Of a stretch of DNA of 64,000 nucleotides, positions 8,410 through 18,135 are shown piece by piece. The DNA is from Altererythrobacter lutimaris (GTDB lineage: Bacteria; Pseudomonadota; Alphaproteobacteria; Sphingomonadales; Sphingomonadaceae). The position numbers were made by a program, and so were the translations under genes. Where the stretch lies: the NCBI RefSeq assembly GCF_013371495.1, contig NZ_JABWTA010000001.1, positions 434,001-498,000 of the forward strand. Direction: 5' to 3'. A model generated the notes under the pieces. It had not been told where the DNA came from and did not search any database. It worked only from the letters and a program-made list of their open reading frames with translations. Positions within the stretch are counted from its first letter, which is position 1, and every line of letters begins with the position of its first letter.

Positions 8410-8925
8410 ATGTTACAGCTTCAGGCCGACACGCGAGCTCGGCTGCCATTTCGCGCGGTTAACCGTCGTGGTGCGCCGGATTACGATCCAAGTTTCCAGC
8501 GTCATCATCTTTTGCCGCGACAGTTGCTCTCTCGCAGTTGCTTTCGGCATATGTTTGATTGGATCGAGCCAGGTCGGGTTGGCTTTGACGATTTTCGCGC
8601 TAACGGGCTGCTTCTGCCTGCGAACGAAAATACAGCTCAACGAGTGGGGCTTCCAATGCATCGCGGGCCGCACAGGCGCTACAATCAAATGGTCATCGAG
8701 CGCGTTGGGAGTATCGAACGTGATTGGTCAAGGACACGGATTGCAGACCCACGTAAAGCGATTGAATCGGCTTCCATGCGGATGCGCTTGCTTCAAACTG
8801 CGCTACGCAAACGTTTGCTACAGCAAGAAAATCGCTTCGTTCTCAATCGCAAAGATCCGCTCGGCTACGGCTTTGATTTCACTGACCTCGATGCAATGGC
8901 TGAAGTGCTTTACGGCGCTACCTAA
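8410..8925 (+). CDS. AHH / HNH-endonuclease-VII-fold domain protein
   Basis: A 171-residue basic protein. Residues 20-95 show the hallmarks of the AHH nuclease family of the HNH/EndoVII superfamily: FQRHHLLPRQL with the paired histidines, a central segment with NGLLLPANENTAQR, and a final HRGPHRRYN. The rest is helical and Arg/Gln-rich and ends FTDLDAMAEVLYG. Family members include toxin nuclease domains, but also many short stand-alone proteins in sphingomonads whose role is unknown. A GGGGGA ribosome-binding sequence precedes the ATG. There is no secretion signal or polymorphic-toxin N-terminus, so a secreted toxin role is not supported by the gene alone. Confidence 0.7.
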   Translation: MLQLQADTRARLPFRAVNRRGAPDYDPSFQRHHLLPRQLLSRSCFRHMFDWIEPGRVGFDDFRANGLLLPANENTAQRVGLPMHRGPHRRYNQMVIERVGSIERDWSRTRIADPRKAIESASMRMRLLQTALRKRLLQQENRFVLNRKDPLGYGFDFTDLDAMAEVLYGAT

Positions 8926-8928
8926 TCA

Positions 8929-9912
8929 CTAGATCCAGCTAGTGTAGTCGGTCTTGGCGAGGAGTTCGGCCTTGGCTTTGTGATATTCGCGCTCGAAGCG
9001 GGCAACCATCTCTTCGACTGTGCCAACCTCTTTAACTGCGCCCACGCCTTGGCCTGAGCCCCAGATGTCCTTCCATGCCTTTGCCTTGGTGTTGCCGCCG
9101 CTGCCGAAGTTCATCTTGCTCGGATCGCTTTCCGGCAGATTGTCGGGGTCCAGTCCTGCGGCTTCAATCGAATTGCGCAAATAGTTGCCGTGTACACCAG
9201 TGAAGAGGTTCGAATAGACAATTCCTTCAGCAGAGCTCTCAACAATACTGTCCTTATAGCCTTGGACCGCATTGGCTTCCTTGGTGGCGATGAACGCGCT
9301 GCCGCAATAGCCAAAGTCTGCGCCCATCGCTTGTGCTGCAAGAATGGAATAGCCATTCGCGATCGAACCGGACAGCGCGACAAGTCCATCAAACCACTCG
9401 CGGATTTCCTGCATCAGCGCGAAGGGCGACTGCGTGCCCGCATGGCCGCCAGCGCCTGCAGCAACGGGTATAAGCCCGTCGGCACCTTTCTCGATCGCCT
9501 TGTTGGCAAAGCGATTGTTGATCACGTCGTGCATGCTGATGCCGCCCCAATTGCGGATCGCATCGAAAATTTCCGTGCGCGCGCCCAATGAAGTGATGAC
9601 CATCGGCACTTGCCACTTCTCGCATGTCGCCATGTCGGCTTCGACCCGGTCATTGGTGCGGTGTACGATCTGATTGACGGCGAAGGGTGCTGCCGGCTTG
9701 TCCGGGTTCTCGCGATTGTGCTTGGCCAGCTCCTCAGTGATCTGGTGCAGCCATTCGTCAAGCATGCTCTGCGGTCTTGCATTGAGTGCAGGAAAGCTTC
9801 CGATGACGCCAGCCTTGCATTGCGCGATGACCAGTTCCGGTCCGGACACGATAAACAGCGGAGAGCCGATCAGCGGCAGGCGAAGGCGATCAAACGGAGC
9901 AGGCAAAGACAT
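8929..9912 (-). CDS. Nitronate monooxygenase (2-nitropropane dioxygenase family)
   Basis: FMN-dependent TIM-barrel enzyme that oxidises alkyl nitronates such as propionate 3-nitronate to the carbonyl compound and nitrite. The 327-residue protein begins with the barrel (FDRLRLPLIGSPLFIVSGPEL), shows the catalytic-His region AAGAGGHAG, and the FMN-phosphate loops LSGSIANG and GYCGSAFIAT. Some family members in this subgroup act on other substrates, so the exact reaction is uncertain. Its stop is 3 bases beyond that of the convergent AHH gene. A 19-base palindrome about 70 bases upstream may control it. Confidence 0.85.
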   Translation of the reverse strand: MSLPAPFDRLRLPLIGSPLFIVSGPELVIAQCKAGVIGSFPALNARPQSMLDEWLHQITEELAKHNRENPDKPAAPFAVNQIVHRTNDRVEADMATCEKWQVPMVITSLGARTEIFDAIRNWGGISMHDVINNRFANKAIEKGADGLIPVAAGAGGHAGTQSPFALMQEIREWFDGLVALSGSIANGYSILAAQAMGADFGYCGSAFIATKEANAVQGYKDSIVESSAEGIVYSNLFTGVHGNYLRNSIEAAGLDPDNLPESDPSKMNFGSGGNTKAKAWKDIWGSGQGVGAVKEVGTVEEMVARFEREYHKAKAELLAKTDYTSWI

Positions 9913-9981
9913 GCGCGAAAAGTTCCTTGTGACAATCTGTTTGGTTGACCGCCTATGGTGCGCATAGCGGCTTGTCGAGAC

Positions 9982-10000
9982 TGACGTTACGTAAACGTCA
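9982..10000. promoter_or_regulatory. 19-base palindrome upstream of nitronate monooxygenase
   Basis: TGACGTT-ACGTA-AACGTCA has perfect 7-bp arms around a 5-base centre. It lies about 70 bases before the minus-strand start at 9912. The half-site resembles motifs predicted for MerR-family regulators of branched-chain and fatty acid degradation in proteobacteria (LiuR type). That link is recalled from the family and is only an inference here. Confidence 0.45.
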
Positions 10001-10014
10001 ATGCTGAGGCCGGA

Positions 10015-11058
10015 TTAGCTCAGCACATGCTCAATGCGATAGAAGCGTGCTGCGTTCCCGGAATAGAGATTTGATTTTTCCTCGGCGCTCGCGCTGCGGG
10101 TCAGGCGTTTGAACGCGTTCCACAGCACAGGGTAAGACCCGCCCCAGCGATCGACCGGGTAATTGCTTTCAAACATCGCGCGCTTTGTACCGAAGGCATC
10201 GATGCAGGTTTCGATATAGGGCCGCCACAAGGCGGCGAGCGTTTCAGAACCTACGCCAGCAGCAGGACCTTCCTCCGGCATTGCGCAATTGTGCATCGCA
10301 AGCCCGCCGAGCTTGATCGAGACGTTCTCGCACTTGGCAAGCTCATGGATGTTGTGCCGCCAAGTATCGAAACGCTGATGCAGCTTGCCAGTGTAAGACG
10401 CCATCCCGAGCGGTGTGCCGCAATGGTCAAGGCAGATCGGCTGGTCAGGAAAGGCTCGCGCAAGATCGATCAGGTCGGGCAGCTGAGGCTCAAGCATCCA
10501 CGCGTCAAAGCTCAGGCCGGCTTTTCCAAGCTCTGCAAAGCCTTCGCGAAACTTCGTGTCGAGCAGTAGGCCTTCTGGCGCGCTGAAGGGTGGCCCAAGC
10601 ACTTCAGGGTCCGCATCCCAGGCCGACGAATGACGAATGCCGCTAAACCGGTCAGGCGCAGCTGCCTGTAGCCGTTCGAGCACAAGCGCTACACCGCTAC
10701 CCAAGGTGAGATCCGCATGACCAACTATCCCGGCACATGCTCGCACATTTCCATAAAGCCCGCTGGCAGACTGCGCAGCTACGCCATTCACATATTCGAC
10801 TTCGCCCACGACTTTCATCGCTTCGCTTGTCCCGGCCCGGTAGAATGCGCTGCATTCCATGAAGACAGTCGCGACAATATTGTGGCCAGTCTGCAAATCA
10901 GCGAGGAACTGGTCGAACGTGTAATGCGCTACCGGAACCAGCGTTTCGATGAAGCGGTGACGGGGCTCGGGGAACATCGGCATGAGGGGCCGCAAATCCC
11001 ATAGATGATGATGCGGATCGATGATCGCAAGATCAGGTTCGAGTATCTCTTCGGTCAT
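10015..11058 (-). CDS. Amidohydrolase-family (amidohydrolase 2) TIM-barrel hydrolase
   Basis: Predicted metal-dependent hydrolase or decarboxylase of 347 residues. The N-terminal metal ligands are seen in IIDPHHHLWDLR. Further expected elements are DQPICLDHCGTP (a metal/active-site His) and MFESNYPVDRWGG, where an Asp closes the site in this family. Members of this COG3618-like group act on lactones, pyrones or aromatic acids. The substrate cannot be read from the sequence. It is divergent from the FkbM gene across a 208-base gap that must hold both promoters; I see no clear operator in that gap. Confidence 0.8.
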   Translation of the reverse strand: MTEEILEPDLAIIDPHHHLWDLRPLMPMFPEPRHRFIETLVPVAHYTFDQFLADLQTGHNIVATVFMECSAFYRAGTSEAMKVVGEVEYVNGVAAQSASGLYGNVRACAGIVGHADLTLGSGVALVLERLQAAAPDRFSGIRHSSAWDADPEVLGPPFSAPEGLLLDTKFREGFAELGKAGLSFDAWMLEPQLPDLIDLARAFPDQPICLDHCGTPLGMASYTGKLHQRFDTWRHNIHELAKCENVSIKLGGLAMHNCAMPEEGPAAGVGSETLAALWRPYIETCIDAFGTKRAMFESNYPVDRWGGSYPVLWNAFKRLTRSASAEEKSNLYSGNAARFYRIEHVLS

Positions 11059-11266
11059 GTCCGCACTCCCAGGTGTTTTGCGTTAGAAATTCGCCAAGCT
11101 CAGTCCCATTATGGGGCCAAAGCCGTTGGCTTGTTGGTTACGCATGTTACACAGTCCATAGGACAATATCTCGCAAGGGGGAAACAGGGGGCAAATTTGT
11201 GCTATCTCCATGATTTCGCCTTATGATTTTGCGAAACTGTAGGAAATAGAAAGCTGAAGACTGCGG

Positions 11267-12052
11267 ATGGTCAAAACTCTTCTGAAAAACGTCTACAAGA
11301 CGATTGAACCGCAGAGCGTCTGGCGCTGGCGCATGCATGCGGCATTTCGCGAAGAGGTTGAAGGGGGAGGGGACCCTGAACTGACTTGGCTGGATCGCAT
11401 TGTTCCTGCTGGCGGCATTGCGCTCGATATCGGTGCGAACCGCGGTGTCTATTCTTACAAGCTTGCAGAGATCTGCTCTCGTGTGATCGCATTCGAGCCC
11501 AATCCGCGTATCGCAGGCGCGCTGAAAGCGCTCAAGCGCGAGAATGTCGAAGTGCGCGAGATTGCGCTGTCCAATGCACCTGGTGAAGCGCAACTCACTA
11601 TTCCCGCATCCGAGCACGATCACGGCTTCGCGACTATGCGCAGCGATGCCTTCCAGCAGGTCGAGCATGATACGATCACGATCCCGACCGCGCGGCTGGA
11701 CGATTTGGAGCTGCCGAAAGTCGATTTTGTAAAGATCGATGTCGAAGGCTTTGAAGAACAGGTGCTTGAGGGCGCGATGGCTAAGCTCGCAGGGGACAAA
11801 CCCGCAATCTTTATCGAGATCGAGCAGCGTCACTGCAATGGTGTGTTCGAACGCTTGCCACAAAGTCTCGCAGCTATCGGCTATGCCGGGTACTTTCTTC
11901 AGGATGATGCCTGGCATTCGATGGAGAAGTTCGACGTCCACACGCATCAGCTTGCAGCGATTGATGAAAGCGGACGCATTCGGGCGGGCACAACAGTCTA
12001 TGTGAACAACTTCCTGTTTCTTGCCGACGGGCAGCAGCCTCCGGTCCGCTGA
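11267..12052 (+). CDS. FkbM-family SAM-dependent methyltransferase
   Basis: 261-residue class I methyltransferase. Motif I is IALDIGANRGVYSYKL (about residues 51-66), followed by VIAFEPNPR at the end of strand 2 and the FkbM signature KVDFVKIDVEGFEEQVLEGA. FkbM enzymes O-methylate sugars, lipids or secondary metabolites; the acceptor is not evident. Its stop is 3 bases before the start of bciA, so the two are almost certainly co-transcribed. Whether the methyltransferase has anything to do with pigment or carotenoid modification is only suggested by this pairing. Confidence 0.87.
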   Translation: MVKTLLKNVYKTIEPQSVWRWRMHAAFREEVEGGGDPELTWLDRIVPAGGIALDIGANRGVYSYKLAEICSRVIAFEPNPRIAGALKALKRENVEVREIALSNAPGEAQLTIPASEHDHGFATMRSDAFQQVEHDTITIPTARLDDLELPKVDFVKIDVEGFEEQVLEGAMAKLAGDKPAIFIEIEQRHCNGVFERLPQSLAAIGYAGYFLQDDAWHSMEKFDVHTHQLAAIDESGRIRAGTTVYVNNFLFLADGQQPPVR

Positions 12053-12055
12053 TCG

Positions 12056-13018
12056 ATGAAAAGAGGCAAAGCCTCTCAGCCAAGCAAACGCGTTTTGGTG
12101 CTGGGCGCGAGCGGTACGATCGGCCAAGCAGTAATGAGGGCGCTGGTCGAAGCCGAGTTCACGACTGTCGGGATGATGCGCCGTTCTTCGAGCAATGAAG
12201 CGCTGGCAGAGACATTGGAGCGCGATGGCTGCAGCGTTCATTTCGGCCTTGTGACAGATCGCGCTGCAATCGCGGATGCAATGACGGCTGCAAAGCCTGA
12301 TACAGTGATATCCTGCCTAGCGTCGCGTTCGGGTGCACCTGAAGACGCTCAAAGAATTGATTTCCAAGCTAATTTGGATGCGCTGGATGAGGCAGTGGCG
12401 AATGAAGTGAGGCACTTCATCTTGCTCTCAGCGATCTGTGTGCAAAAGCCGCGCCTTGCTTTCCAGCATGCCAAATTGCGGTTCGAACGCCGCTTGCAGG
12501 TCTCTGGGCTCACATGGTCGATTGTCCGTCCTACGGCCTTCTTCAAGTCTCTGTCGGGACAAGTCAAGCAGGTGAGGGCGGGTAAGTCGTTCCTGCTTTT
12601 CGGCGATGGTGAGCTGACCCGGTGCAAACCGATCAGCGATGCTGACTTGGCGCGCTACATCGTGCGCTGTCTGGACGATCCAGCGAAACAGAACGCGATT
12701 CTGCCGATTGGTGGTCCCGGACCTTCCATCTCCCCGCGCGAACAAGGGGAAATGCTGTTCAAGCTCGTTGGCAAGCCGCCGCGTTACAAAAGCGTGCCGG
12801 TGGGCATGTTTAGCTTCTTCTCGGGCATACTGGCGCCGTTTGCAAAGCTCTCTTCCTGGGTTGCGGAGAAGCGCGAATACGCGCGGATTGCGCGATACTA
12901 TGCGACGGAAAGCATGCTGGCGTGGGACGCCGAAGCCGGTGCGTATTCCGAAAGTCTCACGCCCGAGTTTGGGAGCGAAACTCTCGAGATCCACTACCGC
13001 GCGTTGCTCAAGCTTTGA
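12056..13018 (+). CDS. bciA: Divinyl (proto)chlorophyllide a 8-vinyl-reductase, BciA type
   Basis: NAD(P)H-dependent reductase of the atypical short-chain dehydrogenase fold, 320 residues. It reduces the C8 vinyl group of divinyl chlorophyllide in bacteriochlorophyll synthesis. The nucleotide loop is VLGASGTIGQ (residues 16-25). The BciA-diagnostic blocks are present: LLSAICVQKPRLAFQHAK, GLTWSIVRPTAFFKSLSGQ, FGDGELTRCKPISDADLA and ILPIGGPGPSISPREQGE. This is strong evidence that the host makes bacteriochlorophyll. It is cotranscribed with an FkbM methyltransferase and overlaps the convergent leuA stop by 11 bases. No other photosynthesis gene is in the window. Confidence 0.85.
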   Translation: MKRGKASQPSKRVLVLGASGTIGQAVMRALVEAEFTTVGMMRRSSSNEALAETLERDGCSVHFGLVTDRAAIADAMTAAKPDTVISCLASRSGAPEDAQRIDFQANLDALDEAVANEVRHFILLSAICVQKPRLAFQHAKLRFERRLQVSGLTWSIVRPTAFFKSLSGQVKQVRAGKSFLLFGDGELTRCKPISDADLARYIVRCLDDPAKQNAILPIGGPGPSISPREQGEMLFKLVGKPPRYKSVPVGMFSFFSGILAPFAKLSSWVAEKREYARIARYYATESMLAWDAEAGAYSESLTPEFGSETLEIHYRALLKL

Positions 13019-14684
13019 CGACGGAATTTGCCGCGCTCAGCACCGCGCGAACGCTTGCTGTCGAGACGTCTTCGTCAATCCCGCAGCCCCATATGATATC
13101 ATCGCCTGACTGGCACATGAGATAGGCGGCCGCGCGCGCGTCGCGTCCTGAACCCATGGCGTGTTCTGTGTAATCGAGCACGCGGATATCCAAGCCAAAG
13201 CTCTCTTCCAGCGTACCGAGCACTGACGAGATCAAGCCATTGCCGCGGCCTGAGACCCGCTGCTCTTCTCCTTTGACCATGACTGTGCCTGAGAAAATGC
13301 GCGTTCCATCCGAAGCGCGACTTTCCTCGTAGTCGACCAGCTGGAAGTGCTTGTCGGGTGTCTGGACGTGGTAAGCGGCTTTGAATGCTTGCAAAATGTC
13401 AGGGGCGTTGAGTTCGCGGCCAAGCGCGTCTGCCATGCGTTGGACATGCTTGGAGAAGTCGGCTTGCATTTTCTTGGGCAGCTTGAGGCCCTGATCCTGC
13501 TCCAGCACCCACGCGAATCCGCCTTTGCCGGATTGCGAATTGACACGGATGACGGCTTCATAATCTCGGCCAAGGTCAGCGGGATCGATAGGCAAGTAAG
13601 GCACGCGCCATTGCTCGTCATTCTGCTGCTCGTTGGCTTCAAAGCCTTTCTTGATCGCGTCCTGATGGCTGCCTGAGAATGCCGTAAAGACCAGCTCGCC
13701 GCCATAGGGGTGACGCTGGTGGACGGGCAGTTCGTTGCAATACTCGACGGTCTCGATGACCCGGTCGATGTCGGAGAAATCTAGTCCTGGATCAACGCCT
13801 TGCGTGTACATATTGAGAGCAACTGTCACCAAGCAGCAATTGCCGGTGCGCTCACCATTGCCGAACAGGCAACCTTCGACCCGGTCCGCGCCTGCCATCA
13901 GGCCAAGCTCTGCCGCAGCCACGCCTGTTCCGCGATCATTATGCGTGTGCAGGCTGATCACCGCACTCTCGCGATTGGGCAGGTTCTTGCAGAAATACTC
14001 GATCTGATCGGCGTAGATATTGGGGGTTGCCGCTTCGACAGTCGCAGGCAGATTGAGGATAATCGGATGCTCGGGCGTTGGCGCGAGCACACGCATCACC
14101 TCTTCGCAAACCTCGATGCTGAAATCGATTTCGGCGGTTGAAAAGGTCTCCGGCGAATACTGAAAGTGCCATTGCGTATCGGGTCGCTTGGCCGCTTCAT
14201 CGCGCATCACTTTCGCGCCTTGTGAAGCGATTTCGCATACTTCGTCTTTCGACATACGGAAGACGATATCGCGCCATGCGGGGCTGACAGCGTTGTAGAG
14301 GTGGACGATTGCCTGCTTTGCGCCTTCGAGGCTTTCAAAGCTTGTCCGGATGAGATCTTCGCGGCTCTGGGTGAGGACCTGGACGATCACATCTTCAGGA
14401 ATGCGGCCTGACGTGACCAGGCCAGAAATGAAGTCAAATTCGGTAGCGCCTGCGCTCGGGAAACCGACTTCGATCTCCTTCACGCCGATCTCGACAAGCA
14501 GGTCGAAGAAGCGGTTCTTCTTCACCGCATCCATCGGGTCAATGATCGACTGGTTGCCATCGCGCAGGTCGGTCGAAAGCCAGCGCGGCGGCGACGTGAT
14601 CGTGCGGCTCGGCCATTGCCGGTCGGGCAGGTTGATTTGCGGGAAGGGCCGGTATTTGCGGCCAGGATCGGAAAGCATTGGCAT
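13008..14684 (-). CDS. leuA: 2-isopropylmalate synthase LeuA (long form)
   Basis: First committed enzyme of leucine synthesis, condensing acetyl-CoA with 2-oxoisovalerate. The 558-residue protein is the longer LeuA form. It has the DRE-TIM barrel entry WLSTDLRDGNQSI (near 36-47), the metal-binding LHTHNDRG (HTH about 246-248) and GNGERTGNC, and a C-terminal allosteric domain (SGRGNGLISSVLGTLEESFG). Leucine feedback would act on that domain. The gene is preceded by a 16-residue Leu-rich leader ORF, indicating attenuation control. Confidence 0.95.
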   Translation of the reverse strand: MPMLSDPGRKYRPFPQINLPDRQWPSRTITSPPRWLSTDLRDGNQSIIDPMDAVKKNRFFDLLVEIGVKEIEVGFPSAGATEFDFISGLVTSGRIPEDVIVQVLTQSREDLIRTSFESLEGAKQAIVHLYNAVSPAWRDIVFRMSKDEVCEIASQGAKVMRDEAAKRPDTQWHFQYSPETFSTAEIDFSIEVCEEVMRVLAPTPEHPIILNLPATVEAATPNIYADQIEYFCKNLPNRESAVISLHTHNDRGTGVAAAELGLMAGADRVEGCLFGNGERTGNCCLVTVALNMYTQGVDPGLDFSDIDRVIETVEYCNELPVHQRHPYGGELVFTAFSGSHQDAIKKGFEANEQQNDEQWRVPYLPIDPADLGRDYEAVIRVNSQSGKGGFAWVLEQDQGLKLPKKMQADFSKHVQRMADALGRELNAPDILQAFKAAYHVQTPDKHFQLVDYEESRASDGTRIFSGTVMVKGEEQRVSGRGNGLISSVLGTLEESFGLDIRVLDYTEHAMGSGRDARAAAYLMCQSGDDIIWGCGIDEDVSTASVRAVLSAANSVVKA

Positions 14685-14734
14685 GAATTGGGCTCGTAAC
14701 GGTAAATCTGGGAAGCTGTTGCGGGTCTCTATCC

Positions 14735-14790
14735 CCTTGGACGCGCCCCGCGCGCCTCAGGCACGCAGCAGCTTACGCCCAAGGGCGCGT
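14735..14790 (-). promoter_or_regulatory. Putative leuA attenuator: competing RNA pairings
   Basis: The last codons of the leader peptide (complement of 14777-14790) contain ACGCGCCC, which can pair perfectly with GGGCGCGT in the complement of 14741-14748. A different hairpin, GCGTGCC-tga-GGCGCGC, can form between them. CCTTGG/CCAAGG offers another exclusive pairing. Such alternatives fit leucine-responsive attenuation. I do not see a long U-tract, so the exact termination step is unclear. Confidence 0.5.
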
Positions 14791-14823
14791 AAGTCGTAGT
14801 AGCAGCGTTCCGTTACGTGTCAT
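14773..14823 (-). CDS. leuL: leu operon leader peptide (16 residues)
   Basis: A small ORF reads MTRNGTLLLRLTRPWA, with four leucine codons (CTG CTA CTA then CTT) among five adjacent codons, including the less common CTA. It ends 88 bases before leuA on the same strand. This is the arrangement expected of a ribosome-stalling leader peptide sensing charged tRNA-Leu. Ribosome-binding signal is weak. The call rests on Leu clustering, position and the overlapping alternative RNA structures. Confidence 0.75.
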   Translation of the reverse strand: MTRNGTLLLRLTRPWA

Positions 14824-14885
14824 GCGATGCGTCTTTGCCGATTGATGCGTGAAAGGCAAGTTAAGACTGCTGAAAATTGCGCAGT

Positions 14886-16034
14886 TTAGCGCCAACGAAG
14901 CCGTTCATCGGTCAATTGATCGACCGATGTGACGCCCATCAAGCGCATTCCGCGCTCGATTTCGTCTTTGAGAATGCCAAGCGCGCGTTCAACGCCGTCC
15001 TGTCCCGCTGCGGCAAGGGCATAGAGATAGAGCCGACCACCGCTGGCTGCTGTCGCGCCCGTGCACAAAGCTTTCAATGCATGCGTGCCTCGGCGCACAC
15101 CGCCATCGCAGATGATCTCGATCTCGCCGCCGACCGCATCGACGATCTCGCGCAGCTGATCGAACGGCGCGCGGCTGCCATCCAACTGCCTGCCGCCATG
15201 ATTGGAGATCATGATGCCATCCGCTCCGATTTCGACAGCGCGGCGGGCATCGTTAGCGCTCATCACGCCTTTCAAGACGAATGTACCGCCCCAGTCCTGC
15301 CGGATCTTCGCCGCTGTGTCCCAATCCATCGACGTGTCGAGCATGGTGTTGAAGTATTCCGCGATGCTGACAGCCTTGCCCGTCCCTTCGTCAACATGCG
15401 TATCGAGATTGGGCAAACGGAACTTCTCGCGGAAGAGATAGTCGAGCGTCCAGCGCGGACGTGTCGCGTAGGACCACACGGAAGCGGGCGTAAACTTGGG
15501 CGGGGTGGTGAAGCCAGAGCGCAAGCATCGCTCGCGCTTGCCGGAAACGATCGTGTCCACCGTCAGCGCAATGCAGTCGAAATTCGCCGCCTGGCACCGC
15601 TCGATCATACTTCGGTTGAGGCCCTTGTCCTTGTGGACGTAGAGCTGGAACATCTTCGGGCCCGAAGTCAGCGCAGAGATCTCTTCTATGCTCCGCGTCG
15701 CGAGGCTCGAAATGCCGAACCACAGGCCAAACTTCTCAGCCGCTTTCGCAACCGCAGCCTCGCCCTGATGATGGAAGGCGCGCTGTACCGCGGTCGGGCT
15801 GAGCAACAGGGGCAACGCGCTCTTGCGGCCGAGGATCGTGCAACTGGCGTCAATCTCGGCAACGCCCGCGAGCACATCGGGCACAAGATCGCAGCTCGCA
15901 TAGGCATCGATGTTGCGTGCCTTGGTGAGTTCGTCGTCCGCCGCGCCATCGATATAGTCGAATACAGGGAAAGGCAGCCGCGCTTTCGCAAGCCGTCTGA
16001 AGTCATCAATATTGTGGCAATCAGAAAGGCGCAT
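14886..16034 (-). CDS. lldD: FMN-dependent alpha-hydroxy-acid dehydrogenase, LldD-like
   Basis: Flavoenzyme of 382 residues oxidising L-lactate or a related 2-hydroxy acid to the 2-oxo acid. The N-terminus (MRLSDCHNIDDFRRLAK...FDYIDGAADDE) is typical. The active-site block ISNHGGRQLDGSRAP contains the catalytic His near 279 and the substrate Arg. FMN contacts are ADGIM and ICDGGVRRGTHALKAL. Lactate is the usual substrate but mandelate or glycolate are possible. It overlaps the DUF4329 gene by one base (TGATG), so it is probably translated with it. Confidence 0.85.
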   Translation of the reverse strand: MRLSDCHNIDDFRRLAKARLPFPVFDYIDGAADDELTKARNIDAYASCDLVPDVLAGVAEIDASCTILGRKSALPLLLSPTAVQRAFHHQGEAAVAKAAEKFGLWFGISSLATRSIEEISALTSGPKMFQLYVHKDKGLNRSMIERCQAANFDCIALTVDTIVSGKRERCLRSGFTTPPKFTPASVWSYATRPRWTLDYLFREKFRLPNLDTHVDEGTGKAVSIAEYFNTMLDTSMDWDTAAKIRQDWGGTFVLKGVMSANDARRAVEIGADGIMISNHGGRQLDGSRAPFDQLREIVDAVGGEIEIICDGGVRRGTHALKALCTGATAASGGRLYLYALAAAGQDGVERALGILKDEIERGMRLMGVTSVDQLTDERLRWR

Positions 16035-16633
16035 CAGCAGCGCTCCGTACCGCGCTCGAAACGGGCGCGCAATGAAGTGACAGAGTACTCCGGCTTCGGC
16101 TCGGCAGCAGGGCAGGGGCGGTAAGCCGGGTCGCGCGGCAAACAGCCTGGCCCGCAGACCAGTATGGATTTGCCCGCCTCAGCATCATTGCGCCAGAACC
16201 GACCGCCGGGTGTCGAGACATAACCATCCATTCGGCTGGCGATATCGCTTTTCAGATCGATGGTTGAAGGTACCTCGCTGTCAAACTCTTCACCAAACCC
16301 GCCATGGGTGTGAAAGCTCGCGAGTGGCGCCATGCCGGGCTCGTCAAAGTAAGCGATGTCACAGCTCGCGCGCTCGCCGGTCAGGATACGTCCCGCTCCC
16401 AGATCGCCATTGCTGTCTTCGAAGATGATGCCGCAGTATTCGGTATCTTCTGCAAATGACCGCTCCTGCAAAGCAGCGAGCTGCTCACGAGCGAAGGCCT
16501 GCACTTCCTCTGTGGTGGCTGTGACCACGAAATCCTCCGGTCCTTTGACACTGGATATCGCGCGCGCAACGATCACCACAAACGCAATGGCGCAAAGTAG
16601 ATATATGATCTGGGTTGTGCGGACGTTCTGCAT
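16034..16633 (-). CDS. Membrane-anchored DUF4329 (JAB-like) protein
   Basis: 199-residue protein with one N-terminal membrane helix (about residues 8-27) followed by an extracytoplasmic domain. The domain resembles DUF4329: YCGIIFEDSNGDL, then LASFHTHGGFGEEF near 105-118, and a PSTIDLKSD block, then GYVSTPGGRFWR. The His-x-His plus downstream Ser/Asp recalls JAB/MPN metalloprotease sites, but activity is not established for this family. Two Cys (GPGCLPRDP and YRPC) near the C-terminus could form a disulfide. It is coupled to the lldD-like gene by a one-base overlap. Confidence 0.65.
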   Translation of the reverse strand: MQNVRTTQIIYLLCAIAFVVIVARAISSVKGPEDFVVTATTEEVQAFAREQLAALQERSFAEDTEYCGIIFEDSNGDLGAGRILTGERASCDIAYFDEPGMAPLASFHTHGGFGEEFDSEVPSTIDLKSDIASRMDGYVSTPGGRFWRNDAEAGKSILVCGPGCLPRDPAYRPCPAAEPKPEYSVTSLRARFERGTERC

Positions 16634-16652
16634 GACGCCCGCACGCTTGCCG

Positions 16653-18106
<1,454 letters not shown>

Positions 18107-18135
18107 AGGCACTCTCCTTTGTTTGAGTGACTATA

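Noticed and set aside
10014..10026. GGATTAGCTCAGCAC, resembling a tRNA D-arm
   Set aside because: It is the reverse complement of the last codons and stop of the amidohydrolase; no tRNA fold surrounds it.
11147..12241. 364-codon minus-strand open frame opposite the FkbM gene
   Set aside because: It mirrors a clear methyltransferase and lacks recognisable domains; a GC-rich antisense frame.
14877..16124. 415-codon plus-strand open frame opposite the lldD-like gene
   Set aside because: The minus strand encodes an intact flavoenzyme; the plus frame has Arg/Ala-rich shadow composition and no domain.
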